Assembly (NCBI GenBank): GCA_030638185.1
Contig: DAOWFD010000230.1
Span: forward strand, 1 to 6,079
Reading direction: 5' to 3'
Source of the DNA: Candidatus Aegiribacteria sp.
GTDB taxonomy: Bacteria; Fermentibacterota; Fermentibacteria; Fermentibacterales; JCC-6
Length of the DNA: 6,079 bases
This document shows positions 1-6,079 of this stretch, piece by piece. The position numbers and the translations under genes were made by a program. Below the pieces are notes generated by a model. It was not told the origin of the DNA, searched no databases, and saw nothing but the letters and a program-made list of their open reading frames with translations. Every line of letters starts with the position of its first letter. Position 1 is the stretch's first letter.

Positions 1-754
1 GTTCCCTGTCTCCCCGGTTATCCCTGTCCTGCCTGACAAGTTCCTCGGATCGAACTATCTCAACTGTATACACCGTGAAATCCAGTTTCCTGTACTCACC
101 GGCTTCCGTCAGTTCGTGCATCTGGCCATCGGTGAGAACAAGGCGAAAACGGTTGGCTGAAACAGGCTCCATTCTTCCCCTGAGAGCGGTAATAGTTCTC
201 CCGGGCATACCGGGAACCCGTTCATGTATGACGACGTTTTCAAGTTCGCCGGTTAAATCGTCCTTCTCCTCTACGATTATCCTGTAGTTTTCAATATCTT
301 CTACGAACATTCCCGGTATGATCTTTGCAGCAGGACGCATTGTACCGATGTCCAGGAGGAGATTCTTGGCCAGGTGATTCGCGTCAGGCAGAATGTAGTT
401 ATTGAAGAGTACCATGGTTGCCGTCAGGAGGATCGCTGCAAGCATGAGCGGCTTTATGAGCACGAAGATACTTATGCCTGAAGATTTCATTGCAGTTACT
501 TCAAGGTCGGATTCCATCCTGCCCACTGCCATGAGTACTCCGGCCAGAACTCCCATCGGAATCACAACTGCCACCATTGAGGGAAGCAGCAGCAGGAATA
601 CCTCTACAACGGTTCTTACGGGCACCCCCTTGCTTACGATCATATCAAGAAGATCCAGCAACTTATCCAGCAGCATCACAAAAGTGAAGATACCGCAGGA
701 AAGAAGAAAGGGTGCGAAGAATTCTCTTAAAGTGTAAACTTGCAGTTTTTTCAT
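1..754 (-). CDS. LptF/LptG family lipopolysaccharide export permease (3'-partial, N-terminal 251 codons)
   Basis: This gene encodes one of the two transmembrane permease subunits (YjgP/YjgQ family) that work with the LptB ATPase to extract lipopolysaccharide from the inner membrane and pass it to the periplasmic bridge. From MKKLQVYTLREFF at 754 the frame is open to the window edge, so the C-terminal part is missing (known members are about 350-430 residues). Three hydrophobic segments are visible at about residues 12-36, 49-78 and 95-117. Family landmarks follow in order: GRMESDLEVTAMKSSGIS (78-95, the cytoplasmic loop), FNNYILPDAN (117-126), then a hydrophilic beta-rich stretch (about 130-251) matching the periplasmic jelly-roll. 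The remaining transmembrane helices should lie outside the window. I chose ATG 754 because GAG at 763-761 sits 6 bases upstream; ATG 760 (adding Met-Tyr) is an in-frame alternative. LptF and LptG cannot be told apart here. The family call is secure. Confidence 0.9.
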   Translation of the reverse strand, partial: MKKLQVYTLREFFAPFLLSCGIFTFVMLLDKLLDLLDMIVSKGVPVRTVVEVFLLLLPSMVAVVIPMGVLAGVLMAVGRMESDLEVTAMKSSGISIFVLIKPLMLAAILLTATMVLFNNYILPDANHLAKNLLLDIGTMRPAAKIIPGMFVEDIENYRIIVEEKDDLTGELENVVIHERVPGMPGRTITALRGRMEPVSANRFRLVLTDGQMHELTEAGEYRKLDFTVYTVEIVRSEELVRQDRDNRGDRE

Positions 755-871
755 ATACATCTCATTATAGGCGTTCAGAAAAATCAGACGATATGACAAT
801 TATACCGTGTACAGAGTTTTCTTTCCACTTGTATCGGGAACCATGAGCAACCGGGAGACTAGAATCTGCAA
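755..871. promoter_or_regulatory. Divergent intergenic region between the permease gene and sprA
   Basis: The two genes point away from each other, so promoters for both should lie in these bases unless one start is misplaced. On the minus strand there is a perfect TATAAT (769-764), described separately. On the plus strand TATACC (801-806) is the best -10-like hexamer, but nothing like TTGACA or a Bacteroidota-type TTTG element is correctly spaced from it. I see no strong inverted repeat, operator or terminator hairpin. The sprA ribosome-binding site is probably GGGAG at 853-857, 14 bases before the ATG, which is rather far. Confidence 0.5.
764..769 (-). promoter_or_regulatory. Possible -10 hexamer TATAAT for the permease gene
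   Basis: The minus strand reads TATAAT from 769 to 764, exactly the bacterial sigma-70 -10 consensus, only 9 bases before ATG 754. If used, transcription would start around 757, giving an almost leaderless mRNA and removing the GAG ribosome-binding candidate. The best -35-like hexamer, TTGTCA (799-794), is 24 bases away, too far for a standard promoter. It may be a chance match. Confidence 0.25.
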
Positions 872-1630
872 ATGAGAATAAGAACCGGAATACTGTCATG
901 GATAATGCTGTTCATAATAAGCACAGCAGCCTCCGCTGTCGGGGTGCGTGCTCCCAGGCTCATTCCTGCCTATCCATGGGAGACTGAATACTCTGCCGAT
1001 CTGCTCGTTGATCCCGCTGTATCCTGGAAACTGATACATTCCCTGCGGAGGAACTTCCTCTGCTGGCGACTGTTCTATAGATCCATCCCTGTCTCGACAT
1101 CGGGCTGTTTTCCCATTGATGTACTGAACCATCGGTCAATGGAGTGGACTCTGCGGAACACCTGGACCACCATGAACAGGAACAACTGCCTGCGTACATC
1201 AAGGGACCAGCGTTCTCTTATACCGACAATCTACCTGCCCCTGGACATGCCGCCGATACTGGCGGGTGCAATAGGCGAAGGCGGGCAGATAGATATCAGC
1301 GGTTACCAGAAAATCACCCTGTCCGGAATAAGCCATTACAGACCGAACGCGGTTGAAAGGGAGGGGGAGAGCCAGTCCCTCTTCCCGGATCTCAAGATGG
1401 AACAGGAATTGAGGGTTCAGCTGGAAGGAACAATCGGTGAGAAGGTACATGTTGATGTAGACCATGACAGCCAGAGGAGTTTCGGTCCTCAGAGCAGCGT
1501 CAGCCTGCGTTACGAAGGATACGAGGATGAGATAATTCAGCGTATCGAGATGGGTGACATCAGTCTTTCTATTACCGGACCTGAATTCGTCTCGTACAGC
1601 ATCCCCCATCAGTGTCTTTTCGGAGCCTAG
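872..1630 (+). CDS. sprA: SprA (T9SS outer-membrane translocon), N-terminal fragment ending at an in-frame TAG
   Basis: This is the first 252 codons of a SprA/Sov homologue, the outer-membrane channel of the type IX secretion system. Residues 1-22 form a clear signal peptide: MRIR, a hydrophobic core from ITGILSW-like sequence to IIS, and a likely cleavage after ASA. Residues 23-110 are divergent and hard to align. The conserved N-terminal block follows: IYLPLDMPPILAGAIGEGG (120-138), a Q-K-I-T-L-S-G strand, FPDLKMEQELRVQLEGTIGE (about 171-190), VHVDVDHDSQ (192-201), RYEGYEDEIIQRIEMGD (213-229) and a final HQCLFGA (246-252). TAG at 1628-1630 then stops the frame, although homology continues in the same frame directly after it. 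The start at 872 is supported by the signal peptide; GGGAG at 853-857 is the likely ribosome-binding site. Alone this piece cannot form the barrel, so it is best treated as one gene with the downstream segment. Homology is sure; whether the stop is real is open. Confidence 0.88.
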   Translation: MRIRTGILSWIMLFIISTAASAVGVRAPRLIPAYPWETEYSADLLVDPAVSWKLIHSLRRNFLCWRLFYRSIPVSTSGCFPIDVLNHRSMEWTLRNTWTTMNRNNCLRTSRDQRSLIPTIYLPLDMPPILAGAIGEGGQIDISGYQKITLSGISHYRPNAVEREGESQSLFPDLKMEQELRVQLEGTIGEKVHVDVDHDSQRSFGPQSSVSLRYEGYEDEIIQRIEMGDISLSITGPEFVSYSIPHQCLFGA

Positions 1631-1636
1631 ATAGTG
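1622..1636 (+). promoter_or_regulatory. Ribosome-binding-like GGAG and GTG restart candidate beside the amber codon
   Basis: GGAG at 1622-1625 (part of the Gly-Ala codons GGA GCC) lies 8 bases before an in-frame GTG at 1634-1636, just past the TAG. This is good spacing for translational restart by a ribosome terminating there. It is why a gene finder would start a second gene at 1634. The restarted product would lack an export signal, so useful SprA function by this route looks unlikely. The match is short and may be coincidence. Confidence 0.35.
1628..1630 (+). other. In-frame amber codon (TAG) inside sprA, codon 253
   Basis: Frame arithmetic shows the codons before and after this TAG are in the same phase (872 and 1631 differ by 253 codons), so no insertion or deletion is involved. 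The flanking protein reads HQCLFGA, stop, IVAQVGPVEFTTIAS. SprA proteins as I remember them have QGLFG or QSLFG, one residue, then Lys at this place, so TAG most simply replaces AAG. It is the only stop in 1,736 codons of this frame. Causes to separate: base-call or assembly error, true nonsense mutation, suppressor tRNA, or TAG reassignment. No readthrough signal such as CARYYA follows; the next codons are ATA GTG. Confidence 0.9.
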
Positions 1637-4600
1637 GCCCAGGTGGGCCCGGTTGAATTTACCACCATAGCAAGCCGTGAATCCGGATCCACTGAATCCT
1701 CGGAATTCGTCGGTCAGGCCACCATGGTCGAAGACAGTATTCTAGACATAAACCCGGCCGACAATTACTTCTTCTACACAAAGCCCGATTCCCTGGAGCA
1801 GCCCCAAATCGCGTCAATCAGGGTTTTTCAGGATGACGATGATGGAACCAACAATCAGGAAACCGGTGCGGTTGAGGGGGCATGGTACATTGAAGGCACG
1901 GGAGAGACCGGCCCCGGTTACTGGGATGAACTTCTGCCCGGACTTGACCTGGACTACGTTCTGATCGATTCAGCCACAACCATACGTTTCAACAGGCCTG
2001 TCAACAACAATTACAGGATCGCCATCTGGATGATCACTGCGCAGGGTGACACTATCGGTAATGCAACTCCGGGTTCGGACTGGAATCTGAAACTGATAAA
2101 ACAGATCAATCCACTGCCTTCCTATTCAACCTGGAACTACGAACTGCGTAACAGGTATTTCCTTGGAGCTAACAACATCGTTCAGGAGAGCTTCATCTGC
2201 AACATCTACCTTAACAAATCGGGGGAGGATCCTATCCAGACGCAGGATGGGGTTCCTTTCATAGAGCTTCTGGGGCTTGATACAAACGGTGACGGTTCTC
2301 TTGCAGATGAGGAAAATGCCGTCGACTGGGATAACGGTTTCCTCGTGTTTCCCCAAGTCAGACCTTTTACCGATCCCATCCTTGATGTTCCGAACCCGGC
2401 TATCTACGAAGAGAACAATCCCCTTCCTGTACAGAGCAAGTACTTCATTGAGGTAAGTTACAGGGCCGCCTCAACTACATATTCGCTGGGACGCATGGGG
2501 ATAATCCCCGGCAGTGAAAATGTCACCCTTACCATGGCCGGAAGTACAAGAACCCTTGTCAAGAACGTTGACTACACGATTATCTATGAAATCGGACTGC
2601 TTACCCTGATGGGAGAAGCCGCCGAGGATGCCCAGAATCCCAGTAACACCGTGCGCGTTACATTCGAGTACCTTCCCCTTTTTGCAGCGCAGAAGAAGAC
2701 CCTGATAGGAACAAGAGCTGTCTACGAGATTGGAACTGATTCATGGCTGGGGGCCACGGCAATGTTCGAGAGCGCAAGTACGCCGGGAGAGAGACCGAGG
2801 GTTGGAGAGGAATCCACCAGGACACTGGTTGCCGATATTGACGCACACTTTGAAGCAAAACCGGAATTTCTTACCGATTTCGCGAATATCATTCCCGGGA
2901 TAAACACTGAAGCCCAGAGCAGTGCGATCATTTCCGGTGAAATAGCCATGAGTTTTCCCAACCCGAACGTGGATGGCACTGCCTATATCGATGATATGGA
3001 GGGCACCGAAACGGCATTTCCCGTAGGGCAGAGCAGGGCTGCATGGCACCTGTCAAGTATCCCCGATTCGTCTGCTTCACAGGACAATTCTGTTGGAGAA
3101 ATCCGCTGGTACAATACCTATAGAAGATGGAAACTTGAAGACATCGTTCCATATGTTACAGGCAGACAGGAGGATAATTATGTGAACAATGTCCTGGAGC
3201 TTTACTTCCAGCCGGAGGAAAACAGCAGTGATTCCTGGGGTGGGATCATGAGGTGTATGGACAAGTACGGGATGGATTTTTCCACAAAGACTTATCTGAG
3301 GATGTACGTCAGAGTTACAGGTTCCGCCCAGAATGCCAATATCTGGCTCGATCTCGGAGAGAGAATAGACGAGGATTCCTACTGGCTTGAGAGGACAGCG
3401 GGAGAACTTGTAAGAAGGGCCAACGGAGAACTTGACACAGAGGATACTAACCGTGACGGTATTCTTTCGAACGATGAGGATACCGGCCTGGATAGTTTCT
3501 GGGATGATGAGGAGAACCCACCCGAGGGTGGCGACCCGAACATGGACAATTACTATTACAACGGGGACGATCCTCCATCTGTAAGATACGACAGAATAAA
3601 CGGTACACAGAATAACAATCTGCTTGATACAGAGGATCTTAACAGAAACGGCGTACTGGACCGGTCCAATTCGTTCTTCCGGGTAAACATCCCCATTGAT
3701 GATGAGGATTACATAGTATCCGGACCAAATGCAAATGGATGGATGCTCATAGAGATTCCGCTGGGGGATACAACAGTCGTTTCCGTTCCCGGATTTGTAA
3801 CGGGGATACCAACCTGGGAAAAGATAAGCTATACAAGGCTCTGGATGGATGGTTTCACAAGCGCTGATACTGTACAGATATACGATCTTGAGATAGTGGG
3901 CAACCGCTGGCAGGAGAAGGGTGTATTCCTTGCTGATTCAATGGGTACACCTATACTTCCATCGGAAAAAATGTACGTTTCCACAGTTAACAATAAAGAT
4001 AATCCCGATTACAACAACGATCCCCCTCCCGGTGTTGATCCGGGGGAGGATGAGTACGGTGACCCGCGGCTTGAGCAGTCCCTGTCTCTTGTAGCCGAGA
4101 ACATAGCCAGTGGACATTACGGTCTGGCGATTCAGAGTTTCTACAGCGGGGAGGATTATACCGGATACAAACAGATACGATTCCTGGTACACGGAGAAGA
4201 ACAGTACGATTCGGAGCTTGTTTACAGGCTGGGAACCGATAGCCTCAATTACTATGAGATAGGAGTCATCATCAGCCCCGGCTGGCAGATTGTAGAGGCA
4301 AGCCTTAATGATCTTGTGGATCTGAAGGCAAGGAAGGATGAATTGGAACTCGAATATATCAGGGAAGGGGATCTGGCTGTGCGGGGTTCTCCGAATTTCG
4401 CCAGGATCATGGAGATGAGCCTTGGTCTGCGTAACAACTCAGCGACTCCACTGAATACCACAGTATGGGTTGATGATATGTTACTTAATCAGCCATGGAG
4501 CAATTCAGGAACTGCCCATAGAGTAACTGTGGGTGTTGATATTGCCGACCTTCTATCCCTGAGCGGTGATTACAGGGAGATAGATTCAGATTTCCACGGG

Positions 4601-6079
4601 CTGGGGAGCAGATCCGGCCAGGGATATACGAAGATCACCTATAACGCCGGGGCGACCATGTACCTCAACCGATTTACACCACCACTCTGGTCACTATACG
4701 CTCCAGCCAATTTTGCATGGTCACTGGGTATCTCCAAACCTGTATTTCAATCCGGGTCTGACTACCGCCTGAACGATGAAGAATCCTGGAATGAGCGTAC
4801 GCAAAATAGGAGCTGGAGCACCGGTTTTCAGCTGCGCAAGAACAGCAATGCCGAATCATTGCTGGGAAGGTACTTTATAGATCACTTCAGGTTTATGCAT
4901 ACATATACGCGTGGTTACGGCATGACCCCTTCAACCAGGGATACTTCCAGTACAGCCGAGGGTTCACTTTCGTATGACATCAGTCCCGGAAGGATGCAGC
5001 TGTTCAGCCTGCCTGTCATTGAATTCTTCAGAGTAAGACCTTCGCGGTTGAGCTGGTCCCTGTCAAGAAGGAACGGCTGGGATACGAGATGGAACTTCGT
5101 CAATAATGATACTATACAGACCAGAGCAACGATATCGAGTACACTGTCATCCAGCGGGTCCATTACATTCAACCCCTGGAAGGGGTTATCCGCCAGCGGT
5201 TCCCTCGGACTTGTAAGGGATCTGTTGTTCCCCTGGGAAGGTAATCTTGGCGTGAACGTCGGGCGGGAGATATCAAGGAATCAGAACATAAGCCTTTCTC
5301 AGGACATCAATCTGTTTGATTATCTGCACCCCAGATTCTCCTTTGATTCCCACTACGGCCAGTCCAGGCTTGCTCCGCATACCATCTCAGGCGCCGATTC
5401 GCTGGGGCTGCCAAGATATTCGGTTTCTGCCACCAGGAGGGTTAATGTCAGAATTGGGCTTGTTCATACCATCAGAAGCCTTGCAAGGCTGCGGGATGAA
5501 AGGCTGGACGAGGAGGCTGAACCGGGAAGCCCCAGGTGGTTCCTGATAAAGCTTGAGCGCTGGGCAAACATGATAAATGATCCGAGCATCACCTATTCGG
5601 AAACTGAAGGCAGTGAGTACAGGGATATGGAATTCATCCCCGACTGGCGGTACCAGACCGGTCTCGATCCTGTACTGGACGATGTGGTTCCATGGAACAG
5701 GACAAAGGGATGGAACTATCAGGTTTCAGGAGGATTCAGACCTGTCTCCTCGATGTCTGTCAGGCTGGAGTACAGATCATCGGAAAACAAAAATCTCTAC
5801 TCCGGATTCTGGAATAGTCAGAGATCGAAGACCTGGCCCTCCATTTCCTTCTCCTGGTCCGGATTAAACAGGCTGGCAGGATTAAGTAATATCTTAAGAA
5901 CAGGCACCGCCAGCTCCGGCTACAGCATTGAAACAAGCGAGAGCGGAAGATTTGAAAGTGATGTTTATACACCGACTACGGAAACGAAAAAAACAAACTG
6001 GACACCCCTGTTCAACATCAGCATCACGCTCATGAACGATGTACAGATATCTCTAAGCGACAACATCACCAGAACAGTA
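1634..6079 (+). CDS. sprA: SprA (T9SS outer-membrane translocon), main segment after the amber codon, 3'-partial
   Basis: This continues the upstream fragment in the same frame and stays open for 1,482 codons to the window edge. Known SprA proteins have roughly 2,300-2,400 residues, so several hundred codons probably remain. Residue numbers count from ATG 872. Landmarks in order: VGPVEFTTIASRESG (257-271); the YFLGANNIV region leading to an EF-hand-like DTNGDGSLADEE (470-481) and FLVFPQVRPF; the KTLIGTRAVYEI block and GERPRVGEES; then the signature AYIDDMEGT (704-712). After these come DTNRDGILSNDE (858-869), an NYYYNGD turn, and the hallmark DTEDLNRNGVLD (919-930). From about residue 1200 the sequence turns to repeated amphipathic strands rich in Ser, Trp, Tyr and Arg, as in a beta-barrel wall. 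In known T9SS, SprA forms a very large (36-strand) barrel working with PorV and a plug protein. GTG 1634 is only the formal start; biologically this is the rest of the gene beginning at 872. It has no signal peptide of its own. Conserved motifs and an intact frame argue against long-standing decay. Confidence 0.88.
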   Translation, partial: MAQVGPVEFTTIASRESGSTESSEFVGQATMVEDSILDINPADNYFFYTKPDSLEQPQIASIRVFQDDDDGTNNQETGAVEGAWYIEGTGETGPGYWDELLPGLDLDYVLIDSATTIRFNRPVNNNYRIAIWMITAQGDTIGNATPGSDWNLKLIKQINPLPSYSTWNYELRNRYFLGANNIVQESFICNIYLNKSGEDPIQTQDGVPFIELLGLDTNGDGSLADEENAVDWDNGFLVFPQVRPFTDPILDVPNPAIYEENNPLPVQSKYFIEVSYRAASTTYSLGRMGIIPGSENVTLTMAGSTRTLVKNVDYTIIYEIGLLTLMGEAAEDAQNPSNTVRVTFEYLPLFAAQKKTLIGTRAVYEIGTDSWLGATAMFESASTPGERPRVGEESTRTLVADIDAHFEAKPEFLTDFANIIPGINTEAQSSAIISGEIAMSFPNPNVDGTAYIDDMEGTETAFPVGQSRAAWHLSSIPDSSASQDNSVGEIRWYNTYRRWKLEDIVPYVTGRQEDNYVNNVLELYFQPEENSSDSWGGIMRCMDKYGMDFSTKTYLRMYVRVTGSAQNANIWLDLGERIDEDSYWLERTAGELVRRANGELDTEDTNRDGILSNDEDTGLDSFWDDEENPPEGGDPNMDNYYYNGDDPPSVRYDRINGTQNNNLLDTEDLNRNGVLDRSNSFFRVNIPIDDEDYIVSGPNANGWMLIEIPLGDTTVVSVPGFVTGIPTWEKISYTRLWMDGFTSADTVQIYDLEIVGNRWQEKGVFLADSMGTPILPSEKMYVSTVNNKDNPDYNNDPPPGVDPGEDEYGDPRLEQSLSLVAENIASGHYGLAIQSFYSGEDYTGYKQIRFLVHGEEQYDSELVYRLGTDSLNYYEIGVIISPGWQIVEASLNDLVDLKARKDELELEYIREGDLAVRGSPNFARIMEMSLGLRNNSATPLNTTVWVDDMLLNQPWSNSGTAHRVTVGVDIADLLSLSGDYREIDSDFHGLGSRSGQGYTKITYNAGATMYLNRFTPPLWSLYAPANFAWSLGISKPVFQSGSDYRLNDEESWNERTQNRSWSTGFQLRKNSNAESLLGRYFIDHFRFMHTYTRGYGMTPSTRDTSSTAEGSLSYDISPGRMQLFSLPVIEFFRVRPSRLSWSLSRRNGWDTRWNFVNNDTIQTRATISSTLSSSGSITFNPWKGLSASGSLGLVRDLLFPWEGNLGVNVGREISRNQNISLSQDINLFDYLHPRFSFDSHYGQSRLAPHTISGADSLGLPRYSVSATRRVNVRIGLVHTIRSLARLRDERLDEEAEPGSPRWFLIKLERWANMINDPSITYSETEGSEYRDMEFIPDWRYQTGLDPVLDDVVPWNRTKGWNYQVSGGFRPVSSMSVRLEYRSSENKNLYSGFWNSQRSKTWPSISFSWSGLNRLAGLSNILRTGTASSGYSIETSESGRFESDVYTPTTETKKTNWTPLFNISITLMNDVQISLSDNITRTV
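2279..2314 (+). other. EF-hand-like calcium loop in SprA (residues 470-481)
   Basis: The loop DTNGDGSLADEE has acidic or amide side chains at positions 1, 3 and 5 (Asp, Asn, Asp), Gly at 6, a hydrophobic Leu at 8 and Glu at 12, which fits the canonical EF-hand or dockerin calcium-loop spacing. It lies before the FLVFPQVRPF strand. Calcium binding is inferred from the pattern alone. Confidence 0.55.
3431..3670 (+). other. Two near-identical DTED-N-R-G acidic loops in SprA (residues 854-869 and 918-933)
   Basis: LDTEDTNRDGIL (3431-3466) and LDTEDLNRNGVL (3623-3658) match at 9 of 12 residues and are spaced exactly 64 codons apart. The first completes a canonical calcium loop (Asp858, Asn860, Asp862, Gly863, Leu865, Glu869). 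The second lacks the final Glu (Asn933) and has Asn at position 5, so it may bind weakly or not at all. The second loop is the known SprA signature; the stretch between is acidic, with Pro, Tyr and Asn. Confidence 0.55.

Noticed and set aside
75..737. Plus-strand open frames at 75-287 and 402-737
   Set aside because: They lie antisense to the permease gene, have Ser/Thr/Arg-rich low-complexity translations with no family resemblance, and the minus strand carries clear LptF/G motifs.
791..806. A sigma-70 promoter for sprA at TATACC (801-806)
   Set aside because: No acceptable -35 element lies 16-18 bases upstream and the lineage may use a different promoter type, so I did not list it as a separate feature.
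896..1609. Minus-strand frames at 896-1132, 960-1202 and 1199-1609, and plus-strand frame 1144-1356
   Set aside because: All are shadows of sprA: the frame starting at 872 has the signal peptide and the conserved SprA block, and these have neither.
1628..1630. Pyrrolysine insertion at the TAG
   Set aside because: SprA is not a known pyrrolysine protein, and no pyl gene or insertion-like hairpin is visible in this window; it stays only a remote option.
1628..1636. Two independent genes meeting at 1630/1634
   Set aside because: Homology to one SprA protein runs through the stop without a gap or phase change, and the second piece has no signal peptide, so one interrupted gene is the simpler reading.
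1600..1660. Frameshift as the cause of the split
   Set aside because: Codons on both sides of the TAG are in the same phase and the motif spacing is preserved, so no inserted or lost base is needed.
2126..5972. Several minus-strand frames and plus-strand frames at 5316-5546 and 5577-5867
   Set aside because: They overlap the continuous sprA frame, which holds recognisable motifs throughout; the alternatives show no signal, domain or ribosome-binding support.
4500..6079. Possible DNA tandem repeats in the barrel-coding region
   Set aside because: The amphipathic strand pattern repeats at protein level, but I found no matching DNA repeat units beyond short chance matches.

Overview
The window holds two divergently transcribed genes and nothing mobile. 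On the minus strand (positions 754 down to 1, running off the left edge) is an LptF/LptG-family permease of the lipopolysaccharide export machine. On the plus strand (872 to the right edge, still open at 6079) is a very long gene whose translation I recognise as SprA (Sov in Porphyromonas). SprA is the giant outer-membrane beta-barrel that forms the translocation channel of the type IX secretion system (T9SS). About 117 bases separate the two starts and must hold both promoters.

The notable point is that the sprA reading frame is broken by a single in-frame amber codon, TAG at 1628-1630. Before it lie a signal peptide and 252 codons of typical SprA N-terminal sequence. After it, the same frame runs open for 1,483 codons to the window edge with the family's landmark motifs intact (for example AYIDDMEGT and DTEDLNRNGVLD). 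No base is gained or lost, so this is a point nonsense codon and not a frameshift. By family comparison from memory it sits where a lysine (AAG) is usual. It could be a sequencing or assembly error, a recent or strain-level mutation, or suppression or reassignment of TAG; the window alone cannot decide. A chance ribosome-binding-like GGAG and a GTG codon lie right at the break, so gene finders will probably call a second gene from 1634. That product would have no signal peptide.

Organism: lipopolysaccharide export plus a T9SS translocon indicate a diderm bacterium of the Fibrobacterota-Chlorobiota-Bacteroidota (FCB) group. Base composition looks near half G+C (judged by eye), arginine is often AGG/AGA and isoleucine often ATA. 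The protein resembles, as I remember them, the more divergent SprA proteins of non-Bacteroidota FCB lineages. An uncultured FCB phylum is my best guess, held loosely.

How the parts fit: LptF/G moves lipopolysaccharide from the inner membrane toward the outer membrane. SprA sits in the outer membrane and exports folded cargo that, in Bacteroidota, is often anchored to lipopolysaccharide. The shared intergenic region may only be chance proximity. I see no tRNA, rRNA, CRISPR array, insertion sequence or convincing terminator.
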